Below the pieces are notes generated by a model. The model did not search any database. It worked only from the letters and a program-made list of their open reading frames with translations, and was not told the origin of the DNA. From Betaproteobacteria bacterium (lineage in GTDB: Bacteria > Pseudomonadota > Gammaproteobacteria > Burkholderiales > Usitatibacteraceae), in assembly GCA_016708825.1 (NCBI GenBank), contig JADJEZ010000023.1, positions 147,759-211,758 on the forward strand: 64,000 nucleotides of DNA, written 5' to 3'. Shown one piece after another: positions 27,280 through 37,117 of the stretch; within the stretch, counting starts at the first letter, position 1; the number at the start of each line of letters is the position of its first letter. Made by a program: the position numbers and the translations under genes.

Positions 27280-28515
27280 CTAGACATCCAGCAGCTGCCG
27301 CGCCGGGTCCTCGAGCGCGTCCTTGATGGCCACGAGCGAGAGCACGGCTTCGCGCCCGTCGATGATCCGGTGGTCGTAGGAGAGTGCCAGGTAGTTCATC
27401 GGCCGCACGACGACCTGGCCGTTCTCGACGACCGCGCGCTCCTTGGTGGCGTGCACGCCCAGGATGGCGCTCTGCGGCGGGTTGATGATCGGCGTCGAGA
27501 GCATCGAGCCGAAGACGCCGCCGTTGGAGATGGAGAACGTGCCGCCCGTGAGTTCCTCGATCGTGATCTTGCCGTCCTTGGCGCGCTTGCCGAAGTCCGC
27601 GATGGCCTTCTCGATGTCGGCGATCGACATCCGGTCCGCGTCGCGCAGGATCGGCACCAGCAGGCCGCGCTCGCTGCCCACCGCGATGCCCACGTCGTAG
27701 TAGCCGTGGTAGACGATGTCGTTGCCGTCTATGGAAGCGTTGACCACCGGGTAGCGGCGCAGCGCCGACACCGCGGCCTTCACGAAGAAGGACATGAAGC
27801 CCAGCTTCACGCCGTGCTCCTTCTCGAATCGTTCCTTGTAGCGGTTGCGCAGCTCCATCACCGGCGCCATGTTGACCTCGTTGAACGTGGTCAGGATGGC
27901 CGCGGTGGACTGCGACTGCACCAGCCGCTCGGCGATGCGGGCGCGAAGGCGCGACATCGGCACGCGCCGCTCCTCGCGGCCGCCCGCTGCGCTGCTTGCG
28001 GGGGCGGCGGCCGGTTTCGCGGCGGGTGCTGGCGCCGGTTGCGCGGCGGGCGCGGGCGCCGCTCCCGCGGCGAGCACGTCGGACTTGGTGACGCGACCGT
28101 CGCGGCCGGTCCCGGCGAGCTTCGCCATGTCCACGCCCTGCTCGGCCGCGAGCTTCGCCGCGGCCGGAGAAGCCGCCTTCGCGGCGACGGCCGGCGCCGG
28201 GGCGGGCGCATCGGTCGCGGCGGCCGCCTTGGCCGCCTGCACCGGATCGATCGCGGGCGCCACGGCGGCCACGGCGCCCGCGGTGTCGATCACCGCGATC
28301 ACCTCGCCGGAAGTCACCGTGGAACCGTCGGCCTTGATGATCTTCGCGAGCACGCCATCCACGGGAGAAGGCAGTTCCAGCACGACCTTGTCGGTTTCCA
28401 CGTCGATCAGGTTCTCGTCGCGCTTGACCGCCTCGCCCGCCTTGCGGTGCCAGGCGACGAGGGTGGCCTCCGAGACGCTTTCGGAGAGCTGCGGGACCTT
28501 CACTTCGACTTGCAT
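27280..28515 (-). CDS. odhB: 2-oxoglutarate dehydrogenase E2, dihydrolipoyl succinyltransferase
   Basis: The 411-residue core of the 2-oxoglutarate dehydrogenase complex, passing the succinyl group from OdhA to CoA. One lipoyl domain (1-75; lipoylated Lys in DVETDKVVLE), an Ala/Pro-rich swinging linker, a peripheral-subunit-binding domain (VDMAKLAGTGRDGRVTKSDVLA) and the catalytic domain ending with the active His in SYDHRIIDGREAV. Intact, normal length. It is 31 bp after odhA; a TTCCTTC-complement (GGAAGGAAA) ribosome site precedes the ATG. Confidence 0.96.
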   Translation of the reverse strand: MQVEVKVPQLSESVSEATLVAWHRKAGEAVKRDENLIDVETDKVVLELPSPVDGVLAKIIKADGSTVTSGEVIAVIDTAGAVAAVAPAIDPVQAAKAAAATDAPAPAPAVAAKAASPAAAKLAAEQGVDMAKLAGTGRDGRVTKSDVLAAGAAPAPAAQPAPAPAAKPAAAPASSAAGGREERRVPMSRLRARIAERLVQSQSTAAILTTFNEVNMAPVMELRNRYKERFEKEHGVKLGFMSFFVKAAVSALRRYPVVNASIDGNDIVYHGYYDVGIAVGSERGLLVPILRDADRMSIADIEKAIADFGKRAKDGKITIEELTGGTFSISNGGVFGSMLSTPIINPPQSAILGVHATKERAVVENGQVVVRPMNYLALSYDHRIIDGREAVLSLVAIKDALEDPARQLLDV

Positions 28516-28546
28516 GTCGTTTCCTTCCGTTGGCGCCGGCCCGCCC

Positions 28547-31318
28547 TCAGGCGGCGGCCTTCTTCGAGGAAGCGGCGTCCAGCGTGAGGGCCGCGTCGAT
28601 GATTTCCTTCTGCTGCTGGTTGTGCAGGGCCAGGTAGCCCGCGGCCGGGGAAGCCGAGGACTTGCGCTGCGCGGCCGTGAGCACGCGGTCGTCCTTCACG
28701 TGCTCGAGGAGATAGTGCTGGATGCGGTGCCAAGCGCCCTGGTTGGCGGGCTCCTCCTGCGCCCACGGCGATGTCGTCGATGCCGCGCTTGTCGCGCTCG
28801 GCCGCGATGTCGAAGAAGACCTTTCCCGAGCAGAAGACGATCCGCTTCACCTTCTTCGGCGCCGGATCGGCCGGGTCTCCGATGACGCAGTGGAACCCCT
28901 TCGGGTCGGCCAGGTCCGCGAGCGGCGAGGCCGATTCCTTGCGCCGCAGGAGGCTCTTGGGCGTCATCACGATGAGGGGCTTTCGCATCGGGCGCAGGAT
29001 CTGCCGGCGCAGCATGTGGAAGAACTGCGCGGGAGTCGAGGGAACGACCACCTGGATGTTGTGCTCGGCACAGAGCTGCAGGTAGCGCTCGAGCCGCGCC
29101 GAGGAGTGCTCCGGCCCCTGCCCCTCGTAGCCGTGCGGCAGCAGCATCGTGAGGGCGCACAGGCGCCCCCATTTCGCCTCCCCCGAGGCGATGAACTGGT
29201 CGATCACCACCTGCGCGCCGTTGGCGAAGTCGCCGAACTGCGCCTCCCAGATCACCAGCTCGAAGGGGTGCGCGGTCGCGTAGCCGTACTCGAATCCCAG
29301 CACCGCCTCCTCGGACAGGAGGGAATCGATCACCAGGAAGTTCGCCTGGCCCTCGCGGATGTGCTGCAGCGGCAGGTACGTGCCCGAATCCCATTTCTCG
29401 CGGTTCTGGTCGTGCAGCACGGCGTGGCGGTGGGCGAAGGTACCCCGGCCGCAGTCCTGCCCCGACAGGCGCACCGGGTGGCCCTCGTCGACGAGCGAGG
29501 CGTAGGCGAGGTTCTCCGCCATGCCCCAGTCGAGCGAGAGCCTGGCGAGGCCCATCTCGCGCCGCGCGCCGAGCATGCGCTCGACCGTCGGGTGGAGCTT
29601 GAAAGCCGGCGGGATCTCCGTGAGCCGCACGGCGAGCGCCTTCAACTTTTCCAGCGGCACCGACGTGTCGGCCGCGCGCCGCCATTCGACGCCCATGTAG
29701 GGCGCCCAGTCGACGGCGAGCGAGGAGCGCAGGCCGTAGAGGATCTTCGGGTTCGTGGGGTTGCCCGCGTCGAGCGCGGCCCGCACGCTCGTCACCAGCT
29801 GGTCGGCGAGCCCCGGCGCGATCACGCCTTCGCGCTCGAGCTTGTCCGCGTAGAGCTTCCGCGTGCCCGGGTGCTGGGCGATCTTCTTGTACATGAGCGG
29901 CTGCGTGACGAAGGGCTCGTCCTGCTCGTTGTGGCCCAGGCGCCGGAAGCACACCATGTCGATCACGACGTCCTTGTGGAACTGCATCCGGTAGTCCAGC
30001 GCGATCCGCGCCACCATCGCGACGGCCTCGGGGTCGTCGCCGTTCACGTGGAAGACGGGCGCCTCGATCATCTTGGCGATACCGGTGCAGTAGAGCGAGG
30101 AGCGCGTGTCGCGCGTGTCGGAGGTCGTGAAGCCGATCTGGTTGTTCACGATCACGTGGATCGTGCCGCCCGTGCGGTAGCCCGCGTCTGCGACAGCGCC
30201 AGCGTCTCCATCACCACGCCCTGGCCCGCGAATGCGGCGTCGCCGTGGATGAGCAGCGGCAGGCCGAGCACGCCCTTCCGGTCCCCGCGGCGGTGCTGGC
30301 GCGCGCGAACCGAGCCCTCGACCACGGGGTTCACGATCTCCAGGTGCGAGGGGTTGAAGGCGAGCGTCAGGTGCACCTTGCCGCCCGCGGTCTGGATGTC
30401 GGATGAAAATCCCTGGTGGTACTTCACGTCCCCGGAGGCGAGTTCCGCGGCCTTCTTGCCCTCGAACTCGGAAAAGAGGTCCGCCGGGACCTTTCCCAGG
30501 TTGTTCACGAGCACGTTCAGGCGCCCGCGGTGGGCCATGCCGACCACCACTTCCTTCAGGCCCTGCGCTCCGCCCTCCTCGATGAGGATGTCGAGCATGG
30601 GCACGAGGCTCTCGCCGCCCTCGCCCGAGAAGCGCTTCTGGCCGACGTAGCGGGTGTGCAGGTAGCGCTCGAGCGTCTCCGAGGCGGTCAGGCGCTCGAG
30701 GAGGAAGCGCTTCTCCTCGGCCGTTACCTTGGGCGTGGAAAGCGTTCCCTCGAAGCGCTCGCGCAGCCAGCGCTTCTCCTCCATGGACGAGAGGTACATG
30801 TACTCCACGCCGATGGTGTCGCAGTAGGTCTTCCGCACCATCGCCACGATCTCGCGCAGCCTGCGGCGCTCGCGCCGGTTGCCGAACGAGCCCATCGAGA
30901 ACTCGGTGTCGAGATCCGCTTCCCCGAGCCCGTAGTAGTCGAGCTCCAGCTCCGGCACCGGCACCTTGTCCATGCGCTTCAGCGGATCGAGGTTCGAGTA
31001 ATAGGACCCCGTGGTGCGGTGGGCGCGGATGAACATCTGCACCTTCAGCTGCTTCGCCTCGTGGTCCGGCGTCGCGGCACGGGCGGGTCGTTCCGGCGCG
31101 ACGGGCGCACCGGAACGCTTGACGAAGGCCTCGGCCACCTGCGCGTGGCCCGCGTCGCGCGGGCCACCGTCCCCCTGCCAGGCGTCGAACTGCGCGCGCC
31201 ACGCCGGGTCCACCGAATCCGGATCCCGGAGATAGCGCTCGTAGAGCTCCTCGACGAACGGCGCGTTCGCGCCGAAGAGGTGCGAGGAAGCCTCGAACTG
31301 CTTCATGACGCTGGGCAT
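28547..31318 (-). CDS. odhA: 2-oxoglutarate dehydrogenase E1; one frameshift plus an ~80-bp gap
   Basis: The thiamine-diphosphate E1 (about 924 residues as assembled; family 930-950). N-terminus has the E2-binding FEELYERYLRDPDSVDPAW; later VVVGMAHRGRLNVLVN, the GDAAFAGQG ThDP region, IGFTTSDTRDTRSS, VIDMVCFRRLGHNEQDEP and MLLPHGYEGQGPEHSSARLER. Break 1 near 30192 is a single base (SQTR to GYRTGG). Break 2 near 28766 is different: IDDIAV jumps to WAQEEPANQGAWHRIQHYL in another frame, and the conserved ~27 residues normally between (the VRVEQLYPFP region) are absent. This is a real short deletion or a collapsed assembly. End chosen at the stop after SSKKAAA. Confidence 0.88.
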
Positions 31319-31349
31319 GGGGGCCTCGTGTGGCGAAGGTCCTGGGGCG

Positions 31350-32657
31350 CTAGCCGCGCTTGCCGAGCGGCACGACGTCGCGCTTGGGTGCGCCGTTGTA
31401 GAGCTGGCGCGGGCGGCCGATCTTCAGCTCCGGGTCCGAGATCATCTCGTTCCACTGCGCGATCCAGCCGACGGTGCGCGCCAGCGAGAAGATGCAGGTG
31501 AACATGGACACCGGGATGCCCATCGCGCGCTGCACGATGCCGGAGTAGAAGTCCACGTTGGGATAGAGCTTGCGGCTGACGAAATACTCGTCCTCGAGCG
31601 CCACCTTCTCGAGCGCCATCGCCAGCTTGAAGAGCGGGTCGTCGTGCAGCCCCAGCTCGTCGAGCACCTCGCGGCAGGTCTCCTGCATGAGCTTCGCCCG
31701 CGGGTCGTAGTTCTTGTAGACCCGGTGGCCGAAGCCCATCAGCTTCACGCCCGAGTTCTTGTCCTTCACCTTCCTCACGAACTCGCCGAGCTTCTCGACG
31801 CCGCCCTCCCTCTGGATGTCCTGGAGCATCTGCAGCGCCGCCTCGTTGGCGCCGCCGTGCGCCGGGCCCCACAGGCAGGCGATGCCGGAGGCGATGCAGG
31901 CGAAGGGGTTCGCGCCGGACGAGCCGGCCAGGCGCACCGTCGAGGTCGACGCGTTCTGCTCGTGGTCTGCGTGCAGGATCAGGATGCGGTCGAGCGCGCG
32001 CACGAGGACCGGGTTCACCTCGTACTCCTCGGCCGGCACGCCGAACATCATGCGCATGAAGTTCGAGGTGTAGTCGAGCTTGTTCTTCGGGTACATGAAC
32101 GGCTGGCCCATGTTGTACTTGTAGGCCATGGCGACGATCGTGGGCAGCTTGGCGATCAGGCGGAAGGCGGAGATCTCGCGGTGCTCCGGATTGGTGATGT
32201 CGAGGGAGTCGTGATAGAAGGCCGAGAGCGCGCCCACCACGCCCACGCACACCGCCATCGGGTGCGAGTCGCGGCGGAAGCCCGAGTACAGGCGCGCGAG
32301 CTGCTCGTGGACCATGGTGTGGATGGTGACGGTCTGGTCGAAGTCCTTCTTCTGCTGGGCCTTCGGGAGTTCCCCCTTCAGGAGCAGGTAGCAGACCTCC
32401 AGGAAGTCGCAGTGCTGGGCGAGCTGCTCGATCGGGTAGCCGCGGTACATGAGCACGCCCGCGTCCCCGTCGATGTAGGTGATCTTCGAGCTGCAGCTCG
32501 CCGTGGACAGGAACCCGGGGTCGAAGGTGAACTTCCCTGTCTTGCCGTAGAGGGCCCGGATGTCTATCACGTCCGGTCCGATGGAACCGCCGTAAACCGG
32601 CAGTTCCAGGGTCTTGCCGTCGTCGTAGGTGAGCGTCGCTTTGCCTTTGGCTTCCAT
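31350..32657 (-). CDS. gltA: Citrate synthase, type II (hexameric)
   Basis: A 435-residue enzyme condensing acetyl-CoA and oxaloacetate. The three catalytic residues sit in SHPMAVCV/HADHEQNAST (His), GPAHGGANEAAL (His) and the Asp of the C-terminal region near YPNVDFYSG; GFGHRVYKNYDPRA is the oxaloacetate-binding loop. The N-terminal beta-domain typical of NADH-sensitive proteobacterial GltA is present (KGKATLTYDDGKTLELPVYGG), so allosteric inhibition by NADH is likely. Between sdhE (22 bp) and odhA (31 bp) in the TCA operon. Intact. Confidence 0.97.
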   Translation of the reverse strand: MEAKGKATLTYDDGKTLELPVYGGSIGPDVIDIRALYGKTGKFTFDPGFLSTASCSSKITYIDGDAGVLMYRGYPIEQLAQHCDFLEVCYLLLKGELPKAQQKKDFDQTVTIHTMVHEQLARLYSGFRRDSHPMAVCVGVVGALSAFYHDSLDITNPEHREISAFRLIAKLPTIVAMAYKYNMGQPFMYPKNKLDYTSNFMRMMFGVPAEEYEVNPVLVRALDRILILHADHEQNASTSTVRLAGSSGANPFACIASGIACLWGPAHGGANEAALQMLQDIQREGGVEKLGEFVRKVKDKNSGVKLMGFGHRVYKNYDPRAKLMQETCREVLDELGLHDDPLFKLAMALEKVALEDEYFVSRKLYPNVDFYSGIVQRAMGIPVSMFTCIFSLARTVGWIAQWNEMISDPELKIGRPRQLYNGAPKRDVVPLGKRG

Positions 32658-32679
32658 GCGGATCTCCAGGTGGGCCGCC

Positions 32680-32919
32680 TCAGGCGGCCTTGAGTCGTTG
32701 CAAAAGCGGTTGCAGGGCCGGATCGGGGCAGTCGCGCCGCCCCATCACCAGGTCGAACAGGTCCTTGTCCGGCATCGCGAGCAATGTCGCGAGGCGCCTT
32801 GCGTCCGAGTCGTCCAGGTCTTCCCCGCATTCCTCCCAGAACCGCGCGAGCACGATGTCGAGCTCGAGCAGCCCCCGGCGGCTGCGCCACTTGAGCCGTT
32901 CGGTCTCTCGCGAGTCCAC
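32680..32919 (-). CDS. sdhE: Succinate dehydrogenase FAD assembly factor SdhE
   Basis: A 79-residue cytoplasmic helper needed for covalent attachment of FAD to SdhA. The family motif RLKWRSRRGLLELD (about 7-20; the RGxxE residues contact SdhA) is followed by FWEECGEDLDDSDARRLATLL and DKDLFDLVMG. It starts with GTG (VDSRETE), supported by an AGGAAAGG ribosome site about 10 nt upstream; no ATG is available near. It lies 20 bp after sdhB, the usual position. Confidence 0.93.
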   Translation of the reverse strand: MDSRETERLKWRSRRGLLELDIVLARFWEECGEDLDDSDARRLATLLAMPDKDLFDLVMGRRDCPDPALQPLLQRLKAA

Positions 32920-32939
32920 GGCCTCTGTACCTTTCCTGT

Positions 32940-33635
32940 CTATACGGCCCTGCGAACCAGCAGTTCCTTGATCCTGCCGATGGCGAGCGTGGGGTTCAAG
33001 CCCTTCGGGCAGACGTCCACGCAATTCATGATCGTGTGGCAGCGGAACAGCCGGTAGGGATCCTCGAGGTCGTCCAGGCGCTCGTTCACCGCCTGGTCGC
33101 GGCTGTCCGCGATGAAGCGGTAGGCGTTGAGCAGCCCCGCGGGGCCCACGAACTTGTCCGGGTTCCACCAGAAGGAGGGGCAGGAGGTCGAGCAGCACGC
33201 GCAGAGGATGCACTCGTAGAGCCCGTCGAGCTGCACGCGTTCCTGCGGCGACTGCAGGCGCTCCTTCTCGGGAAGCGGCCCGCCGTCGATCACGTAGGGC
33301 TTGACCGAATGGTACTGGTCGAAGAAGAGCGTCATGTCGACGATCAGGTCGCGGATGATGGGCAGGCCCGGCAGCGGCTTGATCACCACGGGCTCGGCAA
33401 GATCGGTGAGCCGCGTCACGCACGCGAGGCCGTTCCTGCCGTTGATGTTCATCGCGTCCGACCCGCACACGCCCTCGCGGCACGAGCGGCGAAGCGAGAG
33501 CGTGTCGTCGACCGTCTTGATGCGGATCAGCGCGTCCAGGAGCATCCGGTCGGACGGCCCCATGGCGACGTCGTAGTCCTGGAAGTAGGGGCGCGCGTCG
33601 CGGTCCGGGTCGTATCGCTGGATTCGGAATTTCAT
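32940..33635 (-). CDS. sdhB: Succinate dehydrogenase iron-sulfur subunit
   Basis: A 231-residue electron-transfer subunit of complex II on the cytoplasmic face. Cysteines of the [2Fe-2S] cluster are in SCREGVCGSDAM-xx-NGRNGLAC (about 54-75); the [4Fe-4S] and [3Fe-4S] clusters in CILCACCSTSCPSFWWNPD and CHTIMNCVDVCPKGLNP. It passes electrons from SdhA FAD to quinone at the SdhCD interface. It follows sdhA by 10 bp. Intact and of normal length. Confidence 0.96.
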   Translation of the reverse strand: MKFRIQRYDPDRDARPYFQDYDVAMGPSDRMLLDALIRIKTVDDTLSLRRSCREGVCGSDAMNINGRNGLACVTRLTDLAEPVVIKPLPGLPIIRDLIVDMTLFFDQYHSVKPYVIDGGPLPEKERLQSPQERVQLDGLYECILCACCSTSCPSFWWNPDKFVGPAGLLNAYRFIADSRDQAVNERLDDLEDPYRLFRCHTIMNCVDVCPKGLNPTLAIGRIKELLVRRAV

Positions 33636-33645
33636 GGCTGGGCCC

Positions 33646-35410
33646 CTAGTAGACCCGGGCCTTCGGCGCGAAGGACTCCACCGAGAGCGGCTTCAGGTTC
33701 ACGGGCTTGTAGTCCAGTCGGTCGCCGTCGCGGTACCAGAGCGAGTGCTTGAGCCAGTTCACGTCGTCTCGCGCATGGAAGTCCTCGCGGTCGTGGGCGC
33801 CGCGCGTCTCCTTGCGGGCCTCGGCGCAGACCATGGTCGCGCGCGCAGTCTCGTAGAGGTTGTCCAGCTCCAGCGCCTCGATGCGGGCGGTGTTGAAGAC
33901 CTTCGACTTGTCCGTGACGCCCGAGCGCGCGACCCGGTCGCCGAGGGCGCGGATCTTCTCCACGCCCTGCACGAGGAGATCCGGGAAGCGGAACACGCCG
34001 CAGTGGGCCTGCATCGCGCGCTGGATCTCGTCGCGCACCACGGCGACGTCCTCGCCGTTCGCCTGGCCGTCGAGCCGCGCGACCCGGGCAAGCGAGGCCT
34101 CGCCGGCGCCGGCCGGCTGTTCGCGATGCGCAGCGCCGTGGGAGCGGATGAATTCCACCATGCTCTGCCCGGCGCTCCTGCCCATCACGAGAAGGTCGGT
34201 GAGGGAATTGGTGCCGAGGCGGTTCGCGCCGTGTATCGAGGCGCAGCCGCATTCGCCGGCGGCGTACAGGCCGGGAACGGCGGCGGCGGGTCGCCACCCG
34301 CGGGCACGACGACCTCGCCACGGTAGTTCGTGGGGATCCCGCCCATCTGGTAGTGGCGCGGGGAACCACGGGGATCGGCCCCTTCACCGGATCGACGTTC
34401 GCGAACTTGATCGCGATCTCGCGGATGCCCGGCAGGCGCTTGTCGATCACCTCGGGACCCAGGTGGTCCAGCTTGAGCAGGATGTGGTCGCCATGCTCCC
34501 CGGCGCCGCGGCCCTCCTTGATCTCGGTCGCCATGGCGCGCGAGACCACGTCGCGCGAGGCCAGGTCCTTCATCGTGGGCGCGTAGCGCTCCATGAACCG
34601 CTCGCCGTCCTTGTTCAGGAGGATGCCGCCTTCGCCGCGCACGCCCTCGGTGATGAGCACGCCCGCCCCTGCAACACCGGTGGGGTGGAACTGCCAGAAC
34701 TCCATGTCCTGCAGCGGAATGCCGGCGCGCGCCGCCATGCCGAGACCGTCGCCGGTGTTGATGAAGGCGTTCGTGGACGAGGAGAAGATCCGGCCCGCAC
34801 CGCCGGTGGCGAGGAGCGTGGCCTTGCCCTGGAAGAGGACGGTCTCGCCCGTCTCCATCTCCAGGGCCGTCACGCCGAGCACCGCGCCCTGGTCGTCGCG
34901 CACGAGGTCGAGCGCCATCCACTCGACGAAGAACTGCGTCTTCGCGAGGACGTTCCTCTGGTAGAGCGTGTGCAGCATCGCGTGCCCGGTGCGATCCGCC
35001 GCGCAGCACGAGCGCTGCACGCTCCTCTCGCCGAAATTCTGCGTGTGGCCGCCGAACGGGCGCTGGTAGATGCTGCCGTTGTCGTTCCTGTCGAAGGGCA
35101 TCCCGAAGTGCTCGAGCTCGATCACCACTTCCGGCGCCATGCGGCACATGTACTCGATCGCGTCCTGGTCGCCCAGCCAGTCGGAGCCCTTCACCGTGTC
35201 GTACATGTGCCAGTGCCAGCTGTCCTCGCCCATGTTGCCGAGCGAGGCGCCCACGCCGCCCTGCGCCGCCACGGTGTGCGAGCGCGTCGGGAAGACCTTC
35301 GAGAGCACCGCGACCTTCAGGCCCGCCCCGGAAAGCTCCAGCGCGGCGCGCAGGCCCGAGCCGCCGGCACCCACGATCACCGCGTCGAACTTGCGAACCG
35401 CGAGCGCCAT
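33646..35410 (-). CDS. sdhA: Succinate dehydrogenase flavoprotein subunit; two frameshifts
   Basis: Catalytic subunit of complex II (about 588 residues). FAD Rossmann motif AVIVGAGGSGLRAALELSG, the covalent-FAD histidine in SHTVAAQGGVGASLGN, the substrate site FWQFHPTGVAGAG and KDLASRDVVSRAM are in the first frame. Near 34358 the frame changes to HYQMGGIPTNYRGEVVVP and near 34283 again to GLYAAGECGCASIHGANRLGTNSL. The C-terminal half ends LKPLSVESFAPKARVY. Both breaks lie in GC-rich runs and keep homology, so I read them as errors. Normal place after sdhD (1 bp gap). Confidence 0.9.
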
Positions 35411-35411
35411 G

Positions 35412-35765
35412 TCATCGACTCCAGAGGATGGAAACGGACCACACGACGTAGAAGACGAGCGCGGTGCCCACGAGCGCCTGCAGCGCGAGCCGGATTCCCG
35501 TGGGCTTCACGTAGTCCATGATGATGTCGCGCACGCCCACCCAGGCGTGGTAGAGCAGCGCCAGGAAGAAGAGCATCGTCGCGAGACGCACGAAGGCGCC
35601 CGAGAACATCCCCGTCCAGTCCGCCCAGTTCGCCGGCGGGCACCACAGCACGAGGGCGAGCAGGAACACCGTGTAGGCCGCCATCACCACGGCGGTGAGG
35701 CGCTGCAGGAGCCACGCGCCCGTCCCGGTGTGCGCGCCGACGGGGATCTTCGCGTACGCCGTCAC
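35412..35765 (-). CDS. sdhD: Succinate dehydrogenase membrane anchor subunit SdhD
   Basis: A 117-residue membrane anchor with three transmembrane helices (LLQRLTAVVMAAYTVFLLALV, LATMLFFLALLYHAWVGV, LALQALVGTALVFYVVWSVSIL). The heme-axial His lies in YHAWVGVRDIIMDY, the conserved SdhD segment that also shapes the quinone site. The start is GTG within a four-base overlap with the sdhC stop (GTGA), the usual coupled arrangement; no ATG fits the family N-terminus. Confidence 0.9.
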   Translation of the reverse strand: MTAYAKIPVGAHTGTGAWLLQRLTAVVMAAYTVFLLALVLWCPPANWADWTGMFSGAFVRLATMLFFLALLYHAWVGVRDIIMDYVKPTGIRLALQALVGTALVFYVVWSVSILWSR

Positions 35766-36148
35766 CAGAGCCTCCAGCCGATGAGGAGCGTGGCGGCCGC
35801 CCCGAGCACGAACACGAGCATCGCCGTGGCGCGCGCGGGCTCCTTGGCCACGCCGAGGTGCACATCGAGCAGGAGGTAGCGGATGCCGGCGAAGAAATGG
35901 TGCGCATAGAGCCAGACGAACCCGAGCAGGACCACCTTCACGGCCGGTTGCGAGAACACCGCTTGCCAGCGCAGCCACCCCGCCTCGCTCCCGAGCGTGA
36001 CCTGCATCAGGTAGAGGACCGCGGGTATCACGGGGAAGAAAAGGAGCGCGCCCGAGATGCGATGGAAGATCGACACGAGCCCCGGCACGGGCAGGTGCGC
36101 GAGGTTGAGATCGTAATACTTCGGTCTCTGCTTGGGCGCAGTGGTCAT
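35762..36148 (-). CDS. sdhC: Succinate dehydrogenase cytochrome b556 subunit SdhC
   Basis: First gene of the TCA operon; 128 residues with three transmembrane helices. The family signature RPKYYDLNLAHLPVPGLVSIFHRISG (about 8-33) supplies the quinone-site Ser/Arg, and the heme ligand His is in LYAHHFFAGIRYLLLD. Together with SdhD it anchors complex II and holds heme b. It starts with ATG at 36148, 175 bp downstream of the gntR stop; a promoter candidate lies in that gap, so sdh need not depend on read-through from gntR. Confidence 0.93.
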   Translation of the reverse strand: MTTAPKQRPKYYDLNLAHLPVPGLVSIFHRISGALLFFPVIPAVLYLMQVTLGSEAGWLRWQAVFSQPAVKVVLLGFVWLYAHHFFAGIRYLLLDVHLGVAKEPARATAMLVFVLGAAATLLIGWRLW

Positions 36149-36233
36149 GTTTCGATCCTGGATGGCTTCGCGGCGACCAGGCGAAGCCGGGAGGCGAACT
36201 CGCACTCGATCCCGCGACGCGGATTGCCGCCGG

Positions 36234-36263
36234 ATTCTACCGTGTATTGCTGCGACCGCACAA
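36234..36263 (-). promoter_or_regulatory. Predicted promoter of the sdhCDAB-gltA-odhAB-lpd operon
   Basis: Minus-strand TTGTGC (36258-36263) and TAGAAT (36234-36239) with 18-bp spacing, in the 175-bp gap between gntR and sdhC, giving a leader of about 80 nt. Consensus match only. Confidence 0.4.
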
Positions 36264-36323
36264 ACCGATACCCCTGCCGCGCATGCCGGAATCGGGGATC
36301 GGTCACGGACGCGCGGGGGACCT

Positions 36324-37058
36324 TCACGCCAGTTCGTTGAAGTAGGAAAAGCCGTCGGTCGCGCACAGCCCGCGCCGCCATTCGACGGGCATGTCGCCGT
36401 AGGTGAAGGCGATGCGATCGACGCACAAAAGCGGCGCTCCCGCCGCCACGCGCAGCAGCCCCGCCGCCGGCTCCCGCGCGGCGACGGCGCGGATGCGTTC
36501 CTCGGCCCGGATCATGCGCAGCCCGTAGACTTCCTCGTAGAAGCTGTACATCGAGCCCTTGTACTCCTCGAGCCTCGCCACGGTGAGCCCGGGGAAGCGC
36601 GTCGCGGCAAGCACCATCTCGTCCAGGATCAGCGGCCGGTCGCGGAACTCGAGGACGCGCTTGATCACGTGCACGGGCGAGCCGGCCTTGACGGCGAGCG
36701 CGCGCGCGATGTCGGCGCTCGCCTTTCCCTTGCGCAGCTCGAGCAGGACGTTGCGCGGGTGCAGCTTCTCCCCGCTGTCGGGCATCACGCGCAGGAACCG
36801 GTACTGGTAGGCCGGCTCGCTGTGGGACGCGACGTAGGTGCCCTTGCCCTGCCGGCGCACGAGGATGTGCTCGCTCGCGAGCTCGTCGATCGCCTTGCGC
36901 ACCGTGCCCTGGCTCACGCGGAAGCGCGAGGCGAGCTCCATCTCCGAGGGAATCGCCTCCCCGGGCTTCCACTCGCCGGCCACGAGGCTCTGCGTGAGGA
37001 GGATCTTGATCTGCTCGTAGAGCGGCCGGAACGACGGCGACGGCAGCGGCTCGGTCAT
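36324..37058 (-). CDS. GntR/HutC-family transcriptional regulator
   Basis: A 244-residue cytoplasmic regulator: an N-terminal winged helix (about 10-75; FRPLYEQIKILLTQSLVAGE, EMELASRFRVSQGTVRKAIDEL, RRQGKGTYVA) and a C-terminal UTRA ligand domain (about 95-240). Its gene is divergent from the lyase/prp/acn operon and upstream of sdhC on its own strand, so it can control both the propionate/C5 branch and the TCA operon. A 12-bp perfect palindrome lies in the divergent gap 37 bp from its start. UTRA regulators bind small acids or sugars; an organic acid of this pathway is the natural guess. Confidence 0.9.
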   Translation of the reverse strand: MTEPLPSPSFRPLYEQIKILLTQSLVAGEWKPGEAIPSEMELASRFRVSQGTVRKAIDELASEHILVRRQGKGTYVASHSEPAYQYRFLRVMPDSGEKLHPRNVLLELRKGKASADIARALAVKAGSPVHVIKRVLEFRDRPLILDEMVLAATRFPGLTVARLEEYKGSMYSFYEEVYGLRMIRAEERIRAVAAREPAAGLLRVAAGAPLLCVDRIAFTYGDMPVEWRRGLCATDGFSYFNELA

Positions 37059-37094
37059 GGCGGAAATCCTAGCACAGGCAGGGGCGCTCCTTTG

Positions 37095-37106
37095 TCTTAT
37101 ATAAGA
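37095..37106. promoter_or_regulatory. Palindromic operator candidate for the GntR regulator
   Basis: TCTTATATAAGA is a perfect 12-bp palindrome in an otherwise about 68 percent GC context, centred between the divergent gntR and lyase genes and 11 bp before the -35 of the plus-strand promoter. AT-rich dyads of this form are typical of HutC-type GntR sites. Assignment to this regulator is by location. Confidence 0.65.
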
Positions 37107-37117
37107 TACAAGTCCTG

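Noticed and set aside
31350..32657. gltA as a second 2-methylcitrate synthase
   Set aside because: It has the N-terminal beta-domain and hexameric GltA motifs; the PrpC-type signature belongs to the gene at 41216.
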